From: Teichococcus vastitatis
GTDB taxonomy: Bacteria > Pseudomonadota > Alphaproteobacteria > Acetobacterales > Acetobacteraceae
Reading direction: 5' to 3'
DNA: 59,830 bases
NCBI RefSeq assembly: GCF_003604215.1
Contig: NZ_QXGS01000016.1
Coordinates: 1-59,830 of the forward strand
Made by a program: the position numbers and the translations under genes. Numbering within the stretch: position 1 is the stretch's first letter; each line of letters starts with the position of its first letter. Below are positions 18,174 to 27,193 of this stretch, in pieces. The notes beneath the pieces are model-generated. The model was given only the letters and a program-made list of their open reading frames with translations, ran no database searches and had not been told where the DNA came from.

Positions 18174-19246
18174 GCGTCAGGCTCCTTGTCGGGTTGTGCC
18201 GCCGGCAGCAGCCGGGCGGCGGCAGCGTCCCATGAAATCGAAACGGCGTCGCCAGGGGAAAGCCGCCGCATCGGGTCGGCCGCCCCCGGCGTCGGTTGCA
18301 CGGCCAGCAGCCGCGTGCCGGCCAGATCCAGATGGTATTCGGTCTGCGGCCCAAGATAGGTCACCGCCACGAGCCGTCCGGGCCCATCTGCCGCGGGTGC
18401 CACCCGGACATGCTCGGGCCGCAGCGCCAGCACGGCGTCGCCGCCCGCGCCCTCCGGCGCGCCGCAGGGCAGCAGGGCGCCGGAGGCCGTGCGGAAGCGG
18501 CCCGGCGTTTCCAGCCGCCCGTCCAGCAGGTTGCAGCGGCCGACAAAGCCGGCCACGAAGGGATCGGCCGGGCGTTCATACAGGTCCTCGGCGCTGCCGA
18601 CCTGGCGCACGCGGCCGCGCTCCATCACCACCAGCCGGTCGGCCATGGTCAGCGCCTCCTCCTGGTCATGGGTGACGATCAGGGTGGTCAGGCCGAGGCG
18701 CTGCTGCAGTGCGCGGATCTCCATGCGCACCTCGCCGCGCAGCTTGGCGTCGAGATTGGACAACGGCTCGTCCAGCAGAAACACCGCCGGGTTCACCACC
18801 AGGGCGCGGGCCAGCGCCACGCGCTGCTGCTGCCCGCCGGAGAGCTGGCGCGGCAGGCGGTCCTCCAGTCCTTCGAGGCGGACCAGCCGCAGAACCTCCC
18901 GCACCCGCTGCTCGCGCTCGGCGCGCCCGATCCGGCGCATCTCCAGCCCGAAGGCGACGTTGGCGCCGACGCTCATGTGCGGAAACAGCGCGTAGGACTG
19001 GAACACCATGCCGGTGTCGCGCGCATGCGGCGGCGCACGGGTGACGTCGCCACCGCCGATCAGCACGCGCCCGGCCGTGGGCTCCACGAAGCCGGCCACC
19101 ATGCGCAGGGTGGTGGTCTTGCCGCAGCCCGAGGGCCCGAGCAGCGCCACCATCTCGCCCTGCCGCACATCGAGGTCGACGCGCTCCACCGCCACGGAGC
19201 TGCCGTAGCGCTTGCCCAGGGCGTCGAGCACGAGGCTGCCCATCAA
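18170..19246 (-). CDS. ABC transporter ATP-binding protein, PotA-like
   Basis: The 358-residue protein shows Walker A (LLGPSGCGKTTTLRM), the signature RQLSGGQQQRVALARAL, Walker B (VFLLDEPLSNLDAKL) and the switch histidine in LIVTHDQEEAL. A C-terminal TOBE-type regulatory domain (about 270-350) is present, as in PotA and other MalK-like ATPases. It energises import by the two permeases encoded on either side. The permease at 19272 ends 25 bases before its start. Confidence 0.9.
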   Translation of the reverse strand: MMGSLVLDALGKRYGSSVAVERVDLDVRQGEMVALLGPSGCGKTTTLRMVAGFVEPTAGRVLIGGGDVTRAPPHARDTGMVFQSYALFPHMSVGANVAFGLEMRRIGRAEREQRVREVLRLVRLEGLEDRLPRQLSGGQQQRVALARALVVNPAVFLLDEPLSNLDAKLRGEVRMEIRALQQRLGLTTLIVTHDQEEALTMADRLVVMERGRVRQVGSAEDLYERPADPFVAGFVGRCNLLDGRLETPGRFRTASGALLPCGAPEGAGGDAVLALRPEHVRVAPAADGPGRLVAVTYLGPQTEYHLDLAGTRLLAVQPTPGAADPMRRLSPGDAVSISWDAAAARLLPAAQPDKEPDA

Positions 19247-19271
19247 GGTTCTCCTTTGCGGCGGCGCGGGA

Positions 19272-20081
19272 TCATACGGTCCTCGCGATGGACACGAAGC
19301 GGTCGGTGACCAGCAGCAGCACCGCCACCAGCAGGATCTGCACCGTGGCCACGGCGGCCAGCGTCGGATCGACGCGGAATTCCAGGTAGTTCAGCATCGC
19401 CACCGGCAGGGTGGTGCGCCCGGGCCCGACCAGTAGCAGGCTGAGTTCCAGATTCTCGAAGCTCTGGATAAAGGAGAACAGGCAGGCGGCGATGATGCCG
19501 GGCCGCATCGCCGGCAGGGTGACGCGGCGGAACACGGTGAAGGGGCGCGCGCCGAGATTGGCGGCGGCTTCCTCGGCCGCGCGGTCCATGCCCTGCAGGC
19601 TGGCGGTGACCAGCCGCACCGTCCAGGGAATGGTCAGCAGCACATGCGCCGCCACCAGCCCTTGCAGCGTCGAGGTGATGTCGCGGTCCAGCCAGAACTC
19701 CGCGCGCAGGTAGAACATGTACAGCGCCGTGCCGGCCACCACCCCCGGCACCGCCAGCGGCCCCAGCAGCAGCGTGCTGATCGCGGCGCCGCCGCGCATC
19801 CCGCTGCGCACCAGCGCCAGGGCCGCCGCGGTGCCGAGCGGCACGCCGATCAGCGTGGCCAGGCTCGCGACCTGCAGGCTGGAGATGAAGCCGCGGGCGA
19901 ATTCCTGCCGGTCCCATGCGTTGAGGTACCAGCGCAGGGTGAAGCCCGACGGCGGAAACGACACGATCTCCTGCCGGAACACGCTGATCACCATCACCGT
20001 GACCACGGGCGCCAGCATCAGGGTGAAGGCTGTGGCGACAAGGCCGCCGAACACCAGGCGGCTCGGAGAGGGCAGGGCCAC
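19272..20081 (-). CDS. ABC transporter permease, PotC-like
   Basis: A GTG at 20081 is preceded by a perfect AAGGAGG at seven bases and gives a 269-residue protein; the longer frame from 20165 runs into the upstream HAD gene and is unlikely. Six membrane segments and the signature EEAAANLGARPFTVFRRVTLP identify the inner-membrane permease. It pairs with the permease at 16311-17138, giving a heterodimeric channel. First gene of the second ABC system in this operon. Confidence 0.85.
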   Translation of the reverse strand: MALPSPSRLVFGGLVATAFTLMLAPVVTVMVISVFRQEIVSFPPSGFTLRWYLNAWDRQEFARGFISSLQVASLATLIGVPLGTAAALALVRSGMRGGAAISTLLLGPLAVPGVVAGTALYMFYLRAEFWLDRDITSTLQGLVAAHVLLTIPWTVRLVTASLQGMDRAAEEAAANLGARPFTVFRRVTLPAMRPGIIAACLFSFIQSFENLELSLLLVGPGRTTLPVAMLNYLEFRVDPTLAAVATVQILLVAVLLLVTDRFVSIARTV

Positions 20082-20142
20082 GCGGCGGCCTCCTTGCAGG
20101 GTGATGCGCGTCGGCCGACCTGGCCGGACGCGCGGGCGCAGC

Positions 20143-20865
20143 TCAGCCGCCGGGTTGCTCCGCATGGGCCTTGGCCATCTCGCCCATGCTGGTGAAGCGG
20201 AAATCGTAGCGCGGCTGGCCGCCGGGATCCATGGTGGCGCCGAAGCCCTGATCGGCGTGGCGGCGATAGATCCAGCAGGAGGCGAGGCCCATCTCGTTGG
20301 CCGGCTTGTGGTCGTGGAACAGGCTCTCGGCGGTGTGCAGGATGTCGGCCTTGCCGATGCCCATGCCGCCGAGCCGGTCGAGCATGTAGTGGAAATTCGT
20401 CAGGCTCGGCTTGTAGGAGCCGGCATCTTCGGCGGTGATCACGGCATCGAAATCGACGCCGAGCCGGGCGTTGCTGAAGGCGAAGCTTTCATTGTCGACA
20501 TTGGACAGGATCACGAGCCTGTAGAAGCGCTTCAGATAGCGCAGCGCCTCCACCGTATCCGGAAAGGCCGGCCAGGCGCGCACCGAGCGGCCATAGGCGA
20601 CGCATTCCTCGTGGCTCACCGGCACGCCCCATTCCTCGGCCAGCCGCTTGTACACCACGGCCAGCAGGTCGCGGTACGGCTTGCCCGGCGTTTGCGCCTG
20701 CTGGCCGGATTCATGACGCGCATGCGCCTGCAGGATCTCGTTGCGCGACAAGGGCCGGCCGACGCGGGAGGTGAGGGGGTGCAGCCCCGCCACCATGCCG
20801 CTTTCCCAGTCGATCAGCGTGCCGTAGCAATCGAAGGTGAGCACCTTGAAGTCGCTCAGTCGCAT
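20143..20865 (-). CDS. HAD-superfamily hydrolase, haloacid dehalogenase type II-like
   Basis: The 240-residue protein has HAD motif I in LTFDCYGTLIDWESG (nucleophile Asp), motif II in VILSNVDN, the Lys of motif III in AEDAGSYKPSLTNF, and a late acidic motif in HTAESLFHDHKPANE. It resembles type II haloacid dehalogenases and HAD-IA phosphatases, which use an aspartyl-enzyme intermediate. Position between the amidohydrolase and the PotC-like permease suggests it acts on the same imported compound or an intermediate. Whether it cleaves C-halogen or phosphate ester bonds cannot be told. Confidence 0.85.
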   Translation of the reverse strand: MRLSDFKVLTFDCYGTLIDWESGMVAGLHPLTSRVGRPLSRNEILQAHARHESGQQAQTPGKPYRDLLAVVYKRLAEEWGVPVSHEECVAYGRSVRAWPAFPDTVEALRYLKRFYRLVILSNVDNESFAFSNARLGVDFDAVITAEDAGSYKPSLTNFHYMLDRLGGMGIGKADILHTAESLFHDHKPANEMGLASCWIYRRHADQGFGATMDPGGQPRYDFRFTSMGEMAKAHAEQPGG

Positions 20866-20895
20866 GCGGAGGGTCCTTCCTGCAGGTGTTGCGGC

Positions 20896-22134
20896 TCAGG
20901 CCGCCAGCGTGTTCTTGATGAAGCGCCCAGCCTTCATGATGGCCGGCATGTGGCGGCCCTGGCCGGTCAGCAGCGACAGGTCGGCGAGCGGATCGCCCTG
21001 CACCACGATCAGGTCGGCATGGGCGCCGGGGGCCACGACGCCGAGGCGGCCTTCCGCGCCCAGCACGCGCGCGGCGTTGACCGTGGCGGAGCGGATGACC
21101 TCGATGGCCGGCAGGACCTGGCCGCGCAGGATGAACTCGTCGGATTGGTGGCGGTGCATCTCGCCCAGCAGATCGGAGCCATAGGCCATCATCACCCCGG
21201 CCTCGTGCAGGATGCGCAGCGCCGCCAGGCCCTGTTCGCGCACATCCTCGATCTTGGCGATGGAGGCCGGCGGCAGGCCGAGAGCGGCGCCTTCCTTGGC
21301 GAGGTAGTCGAAGGTGACGTTGGTGGGCACCACATAGGCGCCCTTCTCGCGCACCAGCCGCGCCGTTTCCGGCGTGATGAGGTTGCCGTGCTCGACCGAG
21401 ATCACGCCACATTCCACGGCGCGGCGGATGGCCTCGTCCGTGTAGAGATGGGCGGCGACATAGGTCTGCGCGTTGCGCGCTTCTTCCACCGCCGCGCGAA
21501 CCTCGTCATCGGAGAAGCCGAGAAAGGCGATCGGGTCCGTAGGCGAGGAGACGCCGCCATTCGCCATGATCTTGATGAATTGCGCGCCGCCCTTGATCTC
21601 CTCGCGCGCCACGCGGCGCACATTGTCCACGCCATCCACCACGCGGCCCATGGCGCCGGCCTTGTCGCCGTAATGCTCCACGTCGCGGTGGTGGTAGCGG
21701 CCGCGGTAATCGGTGTGCCCGCCGGTCTGCGACAGGGCCTTGCCGCAGATCACCAGCCGCGGCGCCTCGATCAGCCCTTCCTCGATCGCCATTACCAGCC
21801 CGTGGTCGGCGCCGCCGAGGTCGCGCACGGTGGTGAAGCCGCGCAGCAGCATCTCCCGCATGATCTTCGCCGCGCGCAGCGCCACCAGCGTGTTCGGCAA
21901 CTCCGCATTGGCGCCGAGGTCGGCCATGGTGGCGATCACGTGCACATGGCAGTCTATCAGCCCGGGCATCAGGGTGCGGCCGCCAAGATCCACCACCTCC
22001 GCGCCGGCGGCGCTGATCGGGCGGTCCGACACTTCGCGGATGGTGCCGTTCTCGACCAGCAGGTGGTGATCGGGCAGCGCCGCCTCGGCGCGGCCGTCGA
22101 GGATGCTGGCGTTCCGGAACAGGATGGCGGTCAT
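20896..22134 (-). CDS. Metal-dependent amidohydrolase, imidazolonepropionase/prolidase-like
   Basis: The 412-residue protein has LMPGLIDCHVHVIA (HxH metal pair), the lysine in GAQFIKIMANGGVSSP that is carboxylated in this subgroup, HLYTDEAIRR, SVEHGNLI and the catalytic Asp in MAYGSDLLGEMH. It belongs to the group containing Xaa-Pro/Xaa-Arg dipeptidases and imidazolonepropionase-like enzymes. It sits between the GAF gene and the HAD gene in the operon, 20 bases from the former. It probably opens a cyclic or peptide-like amide brought in by the Liv-type transporter upstream. Confidence 0.88.
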   Translation of the reverse strand: MTAILFRNASILDGRAEAALPDHHLLVENGTIREVSDRPISAAGAEVVDLGGRTLMPGLIDCHVHVIATMADLGANAELPNTLVALRAAKIMREMLLRGFTTVRDLGGADHGLVMAIEEGLIEAPRLVICGKALSQTGGHTDYRGRYHHRDVEHYGDKAGAMGRVVDGVDNVRRVAREEIKGGAQFIKIMANGGVSSPTDPIAFLGFSDDEVRAAVEEARNAQTYVAAHLYTDEAIRRAVECGVISVEHGNLITPETARLVREKGAYVVPTNVTFDYLAKEGAALGLPPASIAKIEDVREQGLAALRILHEAGVMMAYGSDLLGEMHRHQSDEFILRGQVLPAIEVIRSATVNAARVLGAEGRLGVVAPGAHADLIVVQGDPLADLSLLTGQGRHMPAIMKAGRFIKNTLAA

Positions 22135-22153
22135 GATGCGCTCCGCGACGGGA

Positions 22154-22648
22154 TCAGGCGCGCTTGTGCAGCAGCGCGGGGATGAGGAAGGGCGTGAAGG
22201 CGCGGGCCAGTTCTACCTGGGCTTCGCTGGTGTAGGCGCCCTCGCGGTCCAGGAGGTTCAGCGTGCCGAGCACCTCGCCACCGAGCTGCGCCGTGACGTT
22301 GATCACCGCGCCGAGGCCGAGGCTCTCGATCAGCGCATGGTCGGGAAACGCCCAGCGGATCGCCGCCACGTCACGGCCCAGGAAGGTCTGCTTCCGGTCC
22401 AGCACCAGCGCGTCCCAGGGCGTCGGCCCCATGCGCTTGCGGCCCTGCACCGGATAGGCCACGGGATCGGAGGAATACACCCGCTCCACCTCCTCCCCGC
22501 CGGCGCAGCGCACCAGCACGGTGAACAGGCGGTGGCCGATCAGGGCGGCGGTGGCCTGCTCCACCGCGCGGAAGGCGGCCTCGGGCGAGGCGTCGCGGGC
22601 GATGGCGTCGGTGACGGAGAGCAGGGCGGGAAGCAGGGGATCGCTCAT
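22154..22648 (-). CDS. Small GAF-domain protein
   Basis: The 164-residue protein is a single GAF domain (SVTDAIARDASPEAAFRAVE ... VINVTAQLGGEVLGTLNLLD). The ATG at 22648 overlaps the livM stop (ATGA), so it is translated with the transporter. GAF domains bind small molecules; this one has no attached output domain. Possible roles are a ligand sensor or buffer for the transported compound, or an enzyme of the fRMsr type, but the catalytic cysteines of fRMsr are not apparent. Similar small GAF genes are often seen beside livM-type genes in proteobacteria (from memory, not checked). Confidence 0.75.
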   Translation of the reverse strand: MSDPLLPALLSVTDAIARDASPEAAFRAVEQATAALIGHRLFTVLVRCAGGEEVERVYSSDPVAYPVQGRKRMGPTPWDALVLDRKQTFLGRDVAAIRWAFPDHALIESLGLGAVINVTAQLGGEVLGTLNLLDREGAYTSEAQVELARAFTPFLIPALLHKRA

Positions 22649-23544
22649 CGGCTGGGTGCCTTCTGGGAACGTTCGGGAAGCAGGCCATCGGGCCGCAGGC
22701 TGAGCACCACCACGAGGCCGAGGCCCACCAGCATCTCGCGCAGGGAAGCGCGCTGCAGGGCCGACAGCTCGGGCAGCCATTCGGCGGCGAAGCGGGTGGC
22801 TTCCAGAAAGCCGACCAGCAGGTAGGCGCCGACCACCGCGCCGGCCGGGCGCGCATTGCCGCCCGCGGTGACGGCCAGGAAGATGTAGATGGTGATCAAA
22901 GGCTGGAACTGGTCCGGGGCGACGTAGCTGGTGTAGTGGCCATACAGCGCCCCGGCGAGGCCGGCGATGGCGGCGGCCAGGGCGAAGGCCTGGGCCTTGA
23001 AGCGCACCACGTTCTTGCCGGCGACCGCGGCCACCGTCTCGTCCTCCCGCACGGAGCGCAGGGCGCGGCCCCAGGGCGAGCGCAGCAGCCGCCGCTGCAG
23101 CAGGTAGACCGCCGCCACCGCCAGCAGCGCCAGCGCCAGCGTGCCCAGATGGAAGGCCATGCCGCTTTCGCGCCGCAGGAAGCCCGGGATGCCCGAGATG
23201 CCGTCGGTGCCGCCGGTGAGCCAGACCTCGTTGGAGGCGACCAGCCGCACCACCTCGGCGAAGCCCAGCGTCACGATGGCCAGGTAATCGTCGCGCAGCC
23301 GCAGCGTGGAGAAGCACACCACCAGCCCCGCGACCCCCGCCGCGGCCATCGCCGCCAGCGGCCCCAGCAGCACCGGCGCGTGCCCCCAGGCCACCAGCAT
23401 CGCCGAGGCGTAGGCGCCCACCGCGAAGAAGCCAGCCAGTCCCAGATTGACCAGCCCGGCCAGGCCCCAGGACAGCATCAGGCTCTGCGCCAGCAGCGCG
23501 TAGACCGAGCCCACCACCAGGGCAAAGAGAAGATAGGTCAGCAT
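22645..23544 (-). CDS. livM: Branched-chain amino-acid-type ABC permease LivM
   Basis: The 299-residue membrane protein has the LivM features RLRDDYLAIVTLGFAEVVRL, TGGTDGISGIPG and LRSVREDETVAAVAGKNVVR, with about eight to nine membrane segments. It forms the channel with LivH, whose stop is four bases upstream. LivHM systems import branched-chain amino acids, amides, urea or aromatic compounds. The nearby amidohydrolases suggest an amide or cyclic dipeptide-like substrate (inference). Confidence 0.9.
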   Translation of the reverse strand: MLTYLLFALVVGSVYALLAQSLMLSWGLAGLVNLGLAGFFAVGAYASAMLVAWGHAPVLLGPLAAMAAAGVAGLVVCFSTLRLRDDYLAIVTLGFAEVVRLVASNEVWLTGGTDGISGIPGFLRRESGMAFHLGTLALALLAVAAVYLLQRRLLRSPWGRALRSVREDETVAAVAGKNVVRFKAQAFALAAAIAGLAGALYGHYTSYVAPDQFQPLITIYIFLAVTAGGNARPAGAVVGAYLLVGFLEATRFAAEWLPELSALQRASLREMLVGLGLVVVLSLRPDGLLPERSQKAPSR

Positions 23545-23548
23545 GCGC

Positions 23549-24427
23549 TCACGCCGCCCGGCTGCCGAGCAGCCCCGCCGGCCGCACCGTCAGCACGGCC
23601 AGGATCACCACGAAGCCCACCGCCATGCGGTAGGACGGGGACAGGGCCAGCACCGTGAACTCCTCGGCGATGCCGATCACGAAGGCGCCGGCCACCGCGC
23701 CGGGGATGCTGCCGAGGCCGCCCAGCACGGCGGCGGCGAACACCGACAGCAGCACCCGGCCGCCGAGCAGCGGGTCGATCGCGGTGTCCAGCCCGATCAG
23801 CGTGCCGCCGACGCCGCACAGCCCGGCCCCCGCCGCCACGGTGATCAGCGCGATGCGGCGCGGGTTGACGCCCTTCAGCCGCGCCAGGTCGGGGTTGTCC
23901 GCCACCGCGCGCATGGAGCGGCCGAGCGGCGTCAGCGCCAGGAAGGCCCACAACGCCGCCATCACCGCGATGGCCACCAGGAAATTGTTGATCTGCTGCG
24001 GGCCGATGCGCACTGGGCCCAGCAGCATGTCGCGCGCCAGCGGCAGGTCGAAGGCCTGCAGGTCGTTGCCGAAGGCGAAGCGCAGCGCGTTCTCCAGCAC
24101 CATGGCCATGGCCAGCGATCCGATCGCCTTCATCAGCGCGCCGCCGCGGCCGAGGCGCTCCAGCGCTGCCGCTTCCAGCAGCACGCCGACCAGCGCGGCC
24201 ACCAGGAAGGCCGCGGCGACGCCGGCGCCGACCGGCAGGCCGAGCCGTGCATTCACCACCCAGGCGGCATAGGCGCCGGCGGTGGCCAGCGCGCCGACGG
24301 CGAAATTCGGGAACCGCAGCACCGCGAAGATGGCGCTGAAGCCGAGCGCCGGCAGCGCCAGCAGCGATCCCGACACCACCCCGTTGAGCAGCGCCTGCAG
24401 CCATCCCTGCAGCACGTCCTCCGGCAT
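23549..24427 (-). CDS. livH: Branched-chain amino-acid-type ABC permease LivH
   Basis: From the ATG at 24427 (which overlaps the binding-protein stop as ATGA) the 292-residue protein shows the LivH hallmark LNGVVSGSLLALPALGFSAI, then RFPNFAVGALATAGAY, and the conserved GLCGVGGTLIGLDTAIDP and VLGGLGSIPGAVAGAF near the end. The family's usual RG motif and eight or so membrane segments are in place. The longer frame to 24520 lies inside the preceding gene. Confidence 0.9.
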   Translation of the reverse strand: MPEDVLQGWLQALLNGVVSGSLLALPALGFSAIFAVLRFPNFAVGALATAGAYAAWVVNARLGLPVGAGVAAAFLVAALVGVLLEAAALERLGRGGALMKAIGSLAMAMVLENALRFAFGNDLQAFDLPLARDMLLGPVRIGPQQINNFLVAIAVMAALWAFLALTPLGRSMRAVADNPDLARLKGVNPRRIALITVAAGAGLCGVGGTLIGLDTAIDPLLGGRVLLSVFAAAVLGGLGSIPGAVAGAFVIGIAEEFTVLALSPSYRMAVGFVVILAVLTVRPAGLLGSRAA

Positions 24428-25626
24428 CAGGCGATCTTCAGCAGGGTGATCTTGCCGCCCTGGACCTGCTCGTAGCGGAAGCGCGCATCGGTGATGTCGC
24501 CGATCTCGGTGAAATCGCACGGGCCGGAAGCGCCGTCGTAATCCACCTTGCCGCCGGCGGCGAGCATGCGCAGACCCTCGGCCGCGTTGTTGACCGGCTG
24601 GCCGCCGCCCTGCGCCACCTTGCGCAGATGGTCCCTGACGATGGCCCCGGTGGCGCCGCCGCCTGCCGCCATCGCCAATGCGATCAGGTTCAGGTGGTCG
24701 TACACCTGGCAGGCATAGGTGTCCGGCGCATCAACGCCCAGCAGCTTCGCGACCCGGCCATAGCCGCCCGATCCCTCGGCGGCGGACGGGGAAAGGGTGT
24801 AGATGCCTTCGCTCACATCGGCCGGCAGCGCTTCCACCAGCTGGCGGTTCACGGCATAGGCGAAGCCGAGCAGCTTGCCGCGGTAATTCGCGCGATACAG
24901 GTCGCGGATCAGCACCGCCGTGTCGGTGGTGTAGCCGCCCATGACGATGGCATCGGGCCGGCCGCGCAGCACCTGGTCGACCTCGGTGCGGAAGGTGGTC
25001 TTCTTGTCGTCGTAGATCAGCGAGGTGGTCTTGCCGCCGGCCGCCGTCACCACCTTGGTCAGCTCGGCGAACTGGGCGTCGGTGAAAGGGGTCTGCGGCG
25101 ACATGAAGGCCACGGTTTTGGCGCCCACCTCCAGCGCGAATTCGCCGAATTTGCGCCCCTGCAGCGAGGTGTTGGGCTGGGTGCGGATGATGAAGCCGTT
25201 ATGCGGCAGCCGCGTGATGGAATCCGCGCCGGACACCGTTGCCAGCAGCACTCCGGCTTGCCAGCATACCGGCGCCACCGCGGTGGTGACCGAGGAGGCC
25301 CAGGTGCCGATGATGGCCGAGACCCCGTCGATATCGATCAGCTTGCGCGCGGCGCGCAGCCCCGCTTCCGGGTTGGTCTGGTCGTCCTCGGAGATGATGC
25401 TGAGCGGCCGGCCCAGCACGCCGCCGGCCTGGTTGATCTCGGCGGCCGCCTTTTTCACCACCTCGGCCATGCCGGGCCCGTAGGACCCCCCCGAGCCGGT
25501 CAGCGGTGTCAGCGTGCCGAGCTTGATGGGGCCGTCCTGCTGGGCGCGGACGAGGCCCGGCAGCGCCAGGACGCCGGCGGCGAGAACCGTGCCGCCAAGG
25601 AGATGCCGGCGCGAAACATCGGTCAT
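24427..25626 (-). CDS. livK: Liv-type ABC substrate-binding protein
   Basis: The 399-residue protein starts with a twin-arginine-like leader (VSRRHLLGGTVLAAGVLALPG, cleaved near RAQQ) and then IKLGTLTPLTGSGGSYGPG, typical of periplasmic Leu/Ile/Val-type binding proteins. Internal marks include AAAEINQAGGVLGRPLSIIS and SAIIGTWASSVTTAVAP. It captures the substrate for LivHMGF. Start at 25626 overlaps the LivF stop by four bases. The gene symbol is by family only; the ligand is unlikely to be a plain branched-chain amino acid given the operon's hydrolases. Confidence 0.88.
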   Translation of the reverse strand: MTDVSRRHLLGGTVLAAGVLALPGLVRAQQDGPIKLGTLTPLTGSGGSYGPGMAEVVKKAAAEINQAGGVLGRPLSIISEDDQTNPEAGLRAARKLIDIDGVSAIIGTWASSVTTAVAPVCWQAGVLLATVSGADSITRLPHNGFIIRTQPNTSLQGRKFGEFALEVGAKTVAFMSPQTPFTDAQFAELTKVVTAAGGKTTSLIYDDKKTTFRTEVDQVLRGRPDAIVMGGYTTDTAVLIRDLYRANYRGKLLGFAYAVNRQLVEALPADVSEGIYTLSPSAAEGSGGYGRVAKLLGVDAPDTYACQVYDHLNLIALAMAAGGGATGAIVRDHLRKVAQGGGQPVNNAAEGLRMLAAGGKVDYDGASGPCDFTEIGDITDARFRYEQVQGGKITLLKIA

Positions 25627-26402
25627 GGGAAGCCTCCGGGCTGCTGAAACGGAACCGGCGCCGCGGCGGGCGCCGGATGGGTGCGGCCGCCCAGGAACAG
25701 GCGGCGGATATCCGGGTCGTCGGCCACCGCGGCGGCCGGGCCATCGAGGTGGTTGCGGCCATCCACCAGCACATAGGCGCGGTCGGACACGGCCAGGGAT
25801 TCGAGGGCGTTCTGCTCCACCATCAGCACCGCGATGCCGGCATCGGCGATGCCGCGCACCAGGGCGAACAGCTCGCTGGCGGCACGCGGGCTGAGGCCGG
25901 CGGTGGGCTCGTCCAGCAGCAGGGCGCGGGGCCGCGCCATCAGCGCCATGGCCACGGCCAGCACCTGGCGCTGCCCGCCCGACAGGCTGCGGGCCGCGGC
26001 GCGGCGCTTCTCGACCAGCATGGGAAAGCGCGCATAGGCCTCGGCGGCGCGGGCGCGCATGGCGCCGCGCTCGAACAGGCAGCCCATCTCCAGGTTCTCG
26101 GCGACGCTCAGCGCGCCGAAGATGTTGCGCTCCTGCGGCACGAAGCCGAGGCCGGCCCGCGCGATGGCCTGCGGCGAGCGGCCGGCCACATCCTCGCCGC
26201 CGAGCCGCACCCGGCCGGCGGAAGGCCGCAGCAGCCCGGCCACCAGCTTCAGCGCGGTGGACTTGCCGGCACCGTTCGGCCCGATCACCGACACCAGCTC
26301 CCCCGCAGCGGCCGACAGGGCGACACCCTTCACCACCTGCTCGGCCGAGGCATAGCCGCCGACGATTCCTTCCGCCTGCAGCAGCGGCGCCGCGCCGGTC
26401 AC
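25623..26402 (-). CDS. livF: Liv-type ABC ATP-binding protein LivF
   Basis: A GTG at 26402 overlapping the LivG stop (GTGA) gives a 259-residue ATPase: Walker A in VIGPNGAGKSTALKLV, LGFVPQERNIFGALSVAENL, signature SLSGGQRQVLAVAMALM and Walker B ALLLDEPTAGLSP. The short form without C-terminal extension is typical of LivF. It pairs with LivG to drive LivHM. Confidence 0.9.
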   Translation of the reverse strand: MTGAAPLLQAEGIVGGYASAEQVVKGVALSAAAGELVSVIGPNGAGKSTALKLVAGLLRPSAGRVRLGGEDVAGRSPQAIARAGLGFVPQERNIFGALSVAENLEMGCLFERGAMRARAAEAYARFPMLVEKRRAAARSLSGGQRQVLAVAMALMARPRALLLDEPTAGLSPRAASELFALVRGIADAGIAVLMVEQNALESLAVSDRAYVLVDGRNHLDGPAAAVADDPDIRRLFLGGRTHPAPAAAPVPFQQPGGFP

Positions 26403-27193
26403 GCGCGCCCACCGAGATAAGCGTCCTGCACGGCACGATCGGCGCGCGCCTCGTCGAAGCCGCCTTCCATCAGCGTGCGGCCCTGCGCCATCACCACCAC
26501 GCGCTGGCAGATGCGCTCGATCAGCGCCATGTCGTGCTCCACGATCAGCACGGTGAGGCCGTCCTCCGCCAGGCGCAGCAGGTGGTCGCCGATCTCCTCG
26601 GCCAGCGTCGGGTTGACGCCCGCCGCCGGCTCGTCGAACAGGATCATGCGCGGTTCCGTCATCAGGGCGCGGCCGATTTCCAGCAGCTTCTTCTGGCCGC
26701 CGGACAGGGCCGTAACTGGATGGTCGAGCAGCGGCGACAGGCGCAACCGCGCCGCCACGGCCAGCGCGCGCTCCGCCAACTCCGCCTCCCTGCGGCGCGC
26801 GGCGGCGGAGCCGAACAGCGTCGCGATCAGCGCCTCGCCGGGCTGGCGCGCGCCGTAGACCATCAGGTGTTCGAACACCGAGAGCCGGGGAAAGCCGCGG
26901 GCGATCTGGAAGGTGCGCACCAGCCCTTGCCGGGCGATGCGGTGCGGCCGCTCGCCATCGATGCGCCGCCCCAGGAAGCGCACGCTGCCGGCATCCGGCC
27001 GCAGCAATCCGGACAACACGTTGAACATGGTTGTCTTGCCGGCGCCGTTGGGACCGATCAATCCCGTGACGATGCCGGGGCGGACCTGGAAGCCCGCGCC
27101 ATCGAGCGCCTTCAGCCCTCCGAAGGACAGCCGGATGTTCTCCGCCACCAGCGGCGGTTCCGCGCCCGGCAGGGATGCCGCGGCGGTTCTCAT
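26399..27193 (-). CDS. livG: Liv-type ABC ATP-binding protein LivG
   Basis: The ATG at 27193 overlaps the TetR stop (ATGA); the 264-residue product has LSFGGLKALDGAGFQVRPG, Walker A LIGPNGAGKTTMFNVLSG, VRTFQIARGFPRLSVFEHLM, signature ALSGGQKKLLEIGRALM and Walker B MILFDEPAAGVNP. The RTFQ segment and the long insert are LivG hallmarks. The longer frame to 27532 overlaps tetR and is a shadow. Confidence 0.9.
   Translation of the reverse strand: MRTAAASLPGAEPPLVAENIRLSFGGLKALDGAGFQVRPGIVTGLIGPNGAGKTTMFNVLSGLLRPDAGSVRFLGRRIDGERPHRIARQGLVRTFQIARGFPRLSVFEHLMVYGARQPGEALIATLFGSAAARRREAELAERALAVAARLRLSPLLDHPVTALSGGQKKLLEIGRALMTEPRMILFDEPAAGVNPTLAEEIGDHLLRLAEDGLTVLIVEHDMALIERICQRVVVMAQGRTLMEGGFDEARADRAVQDAYLGGRA

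Noticed and set aside
19717-22185. 822-codon plus-strand frame opposite the permease, HAD and amidohydrolase genes
   Set aside because: It spans three well-supported minus-strand genes and has shadow composition.
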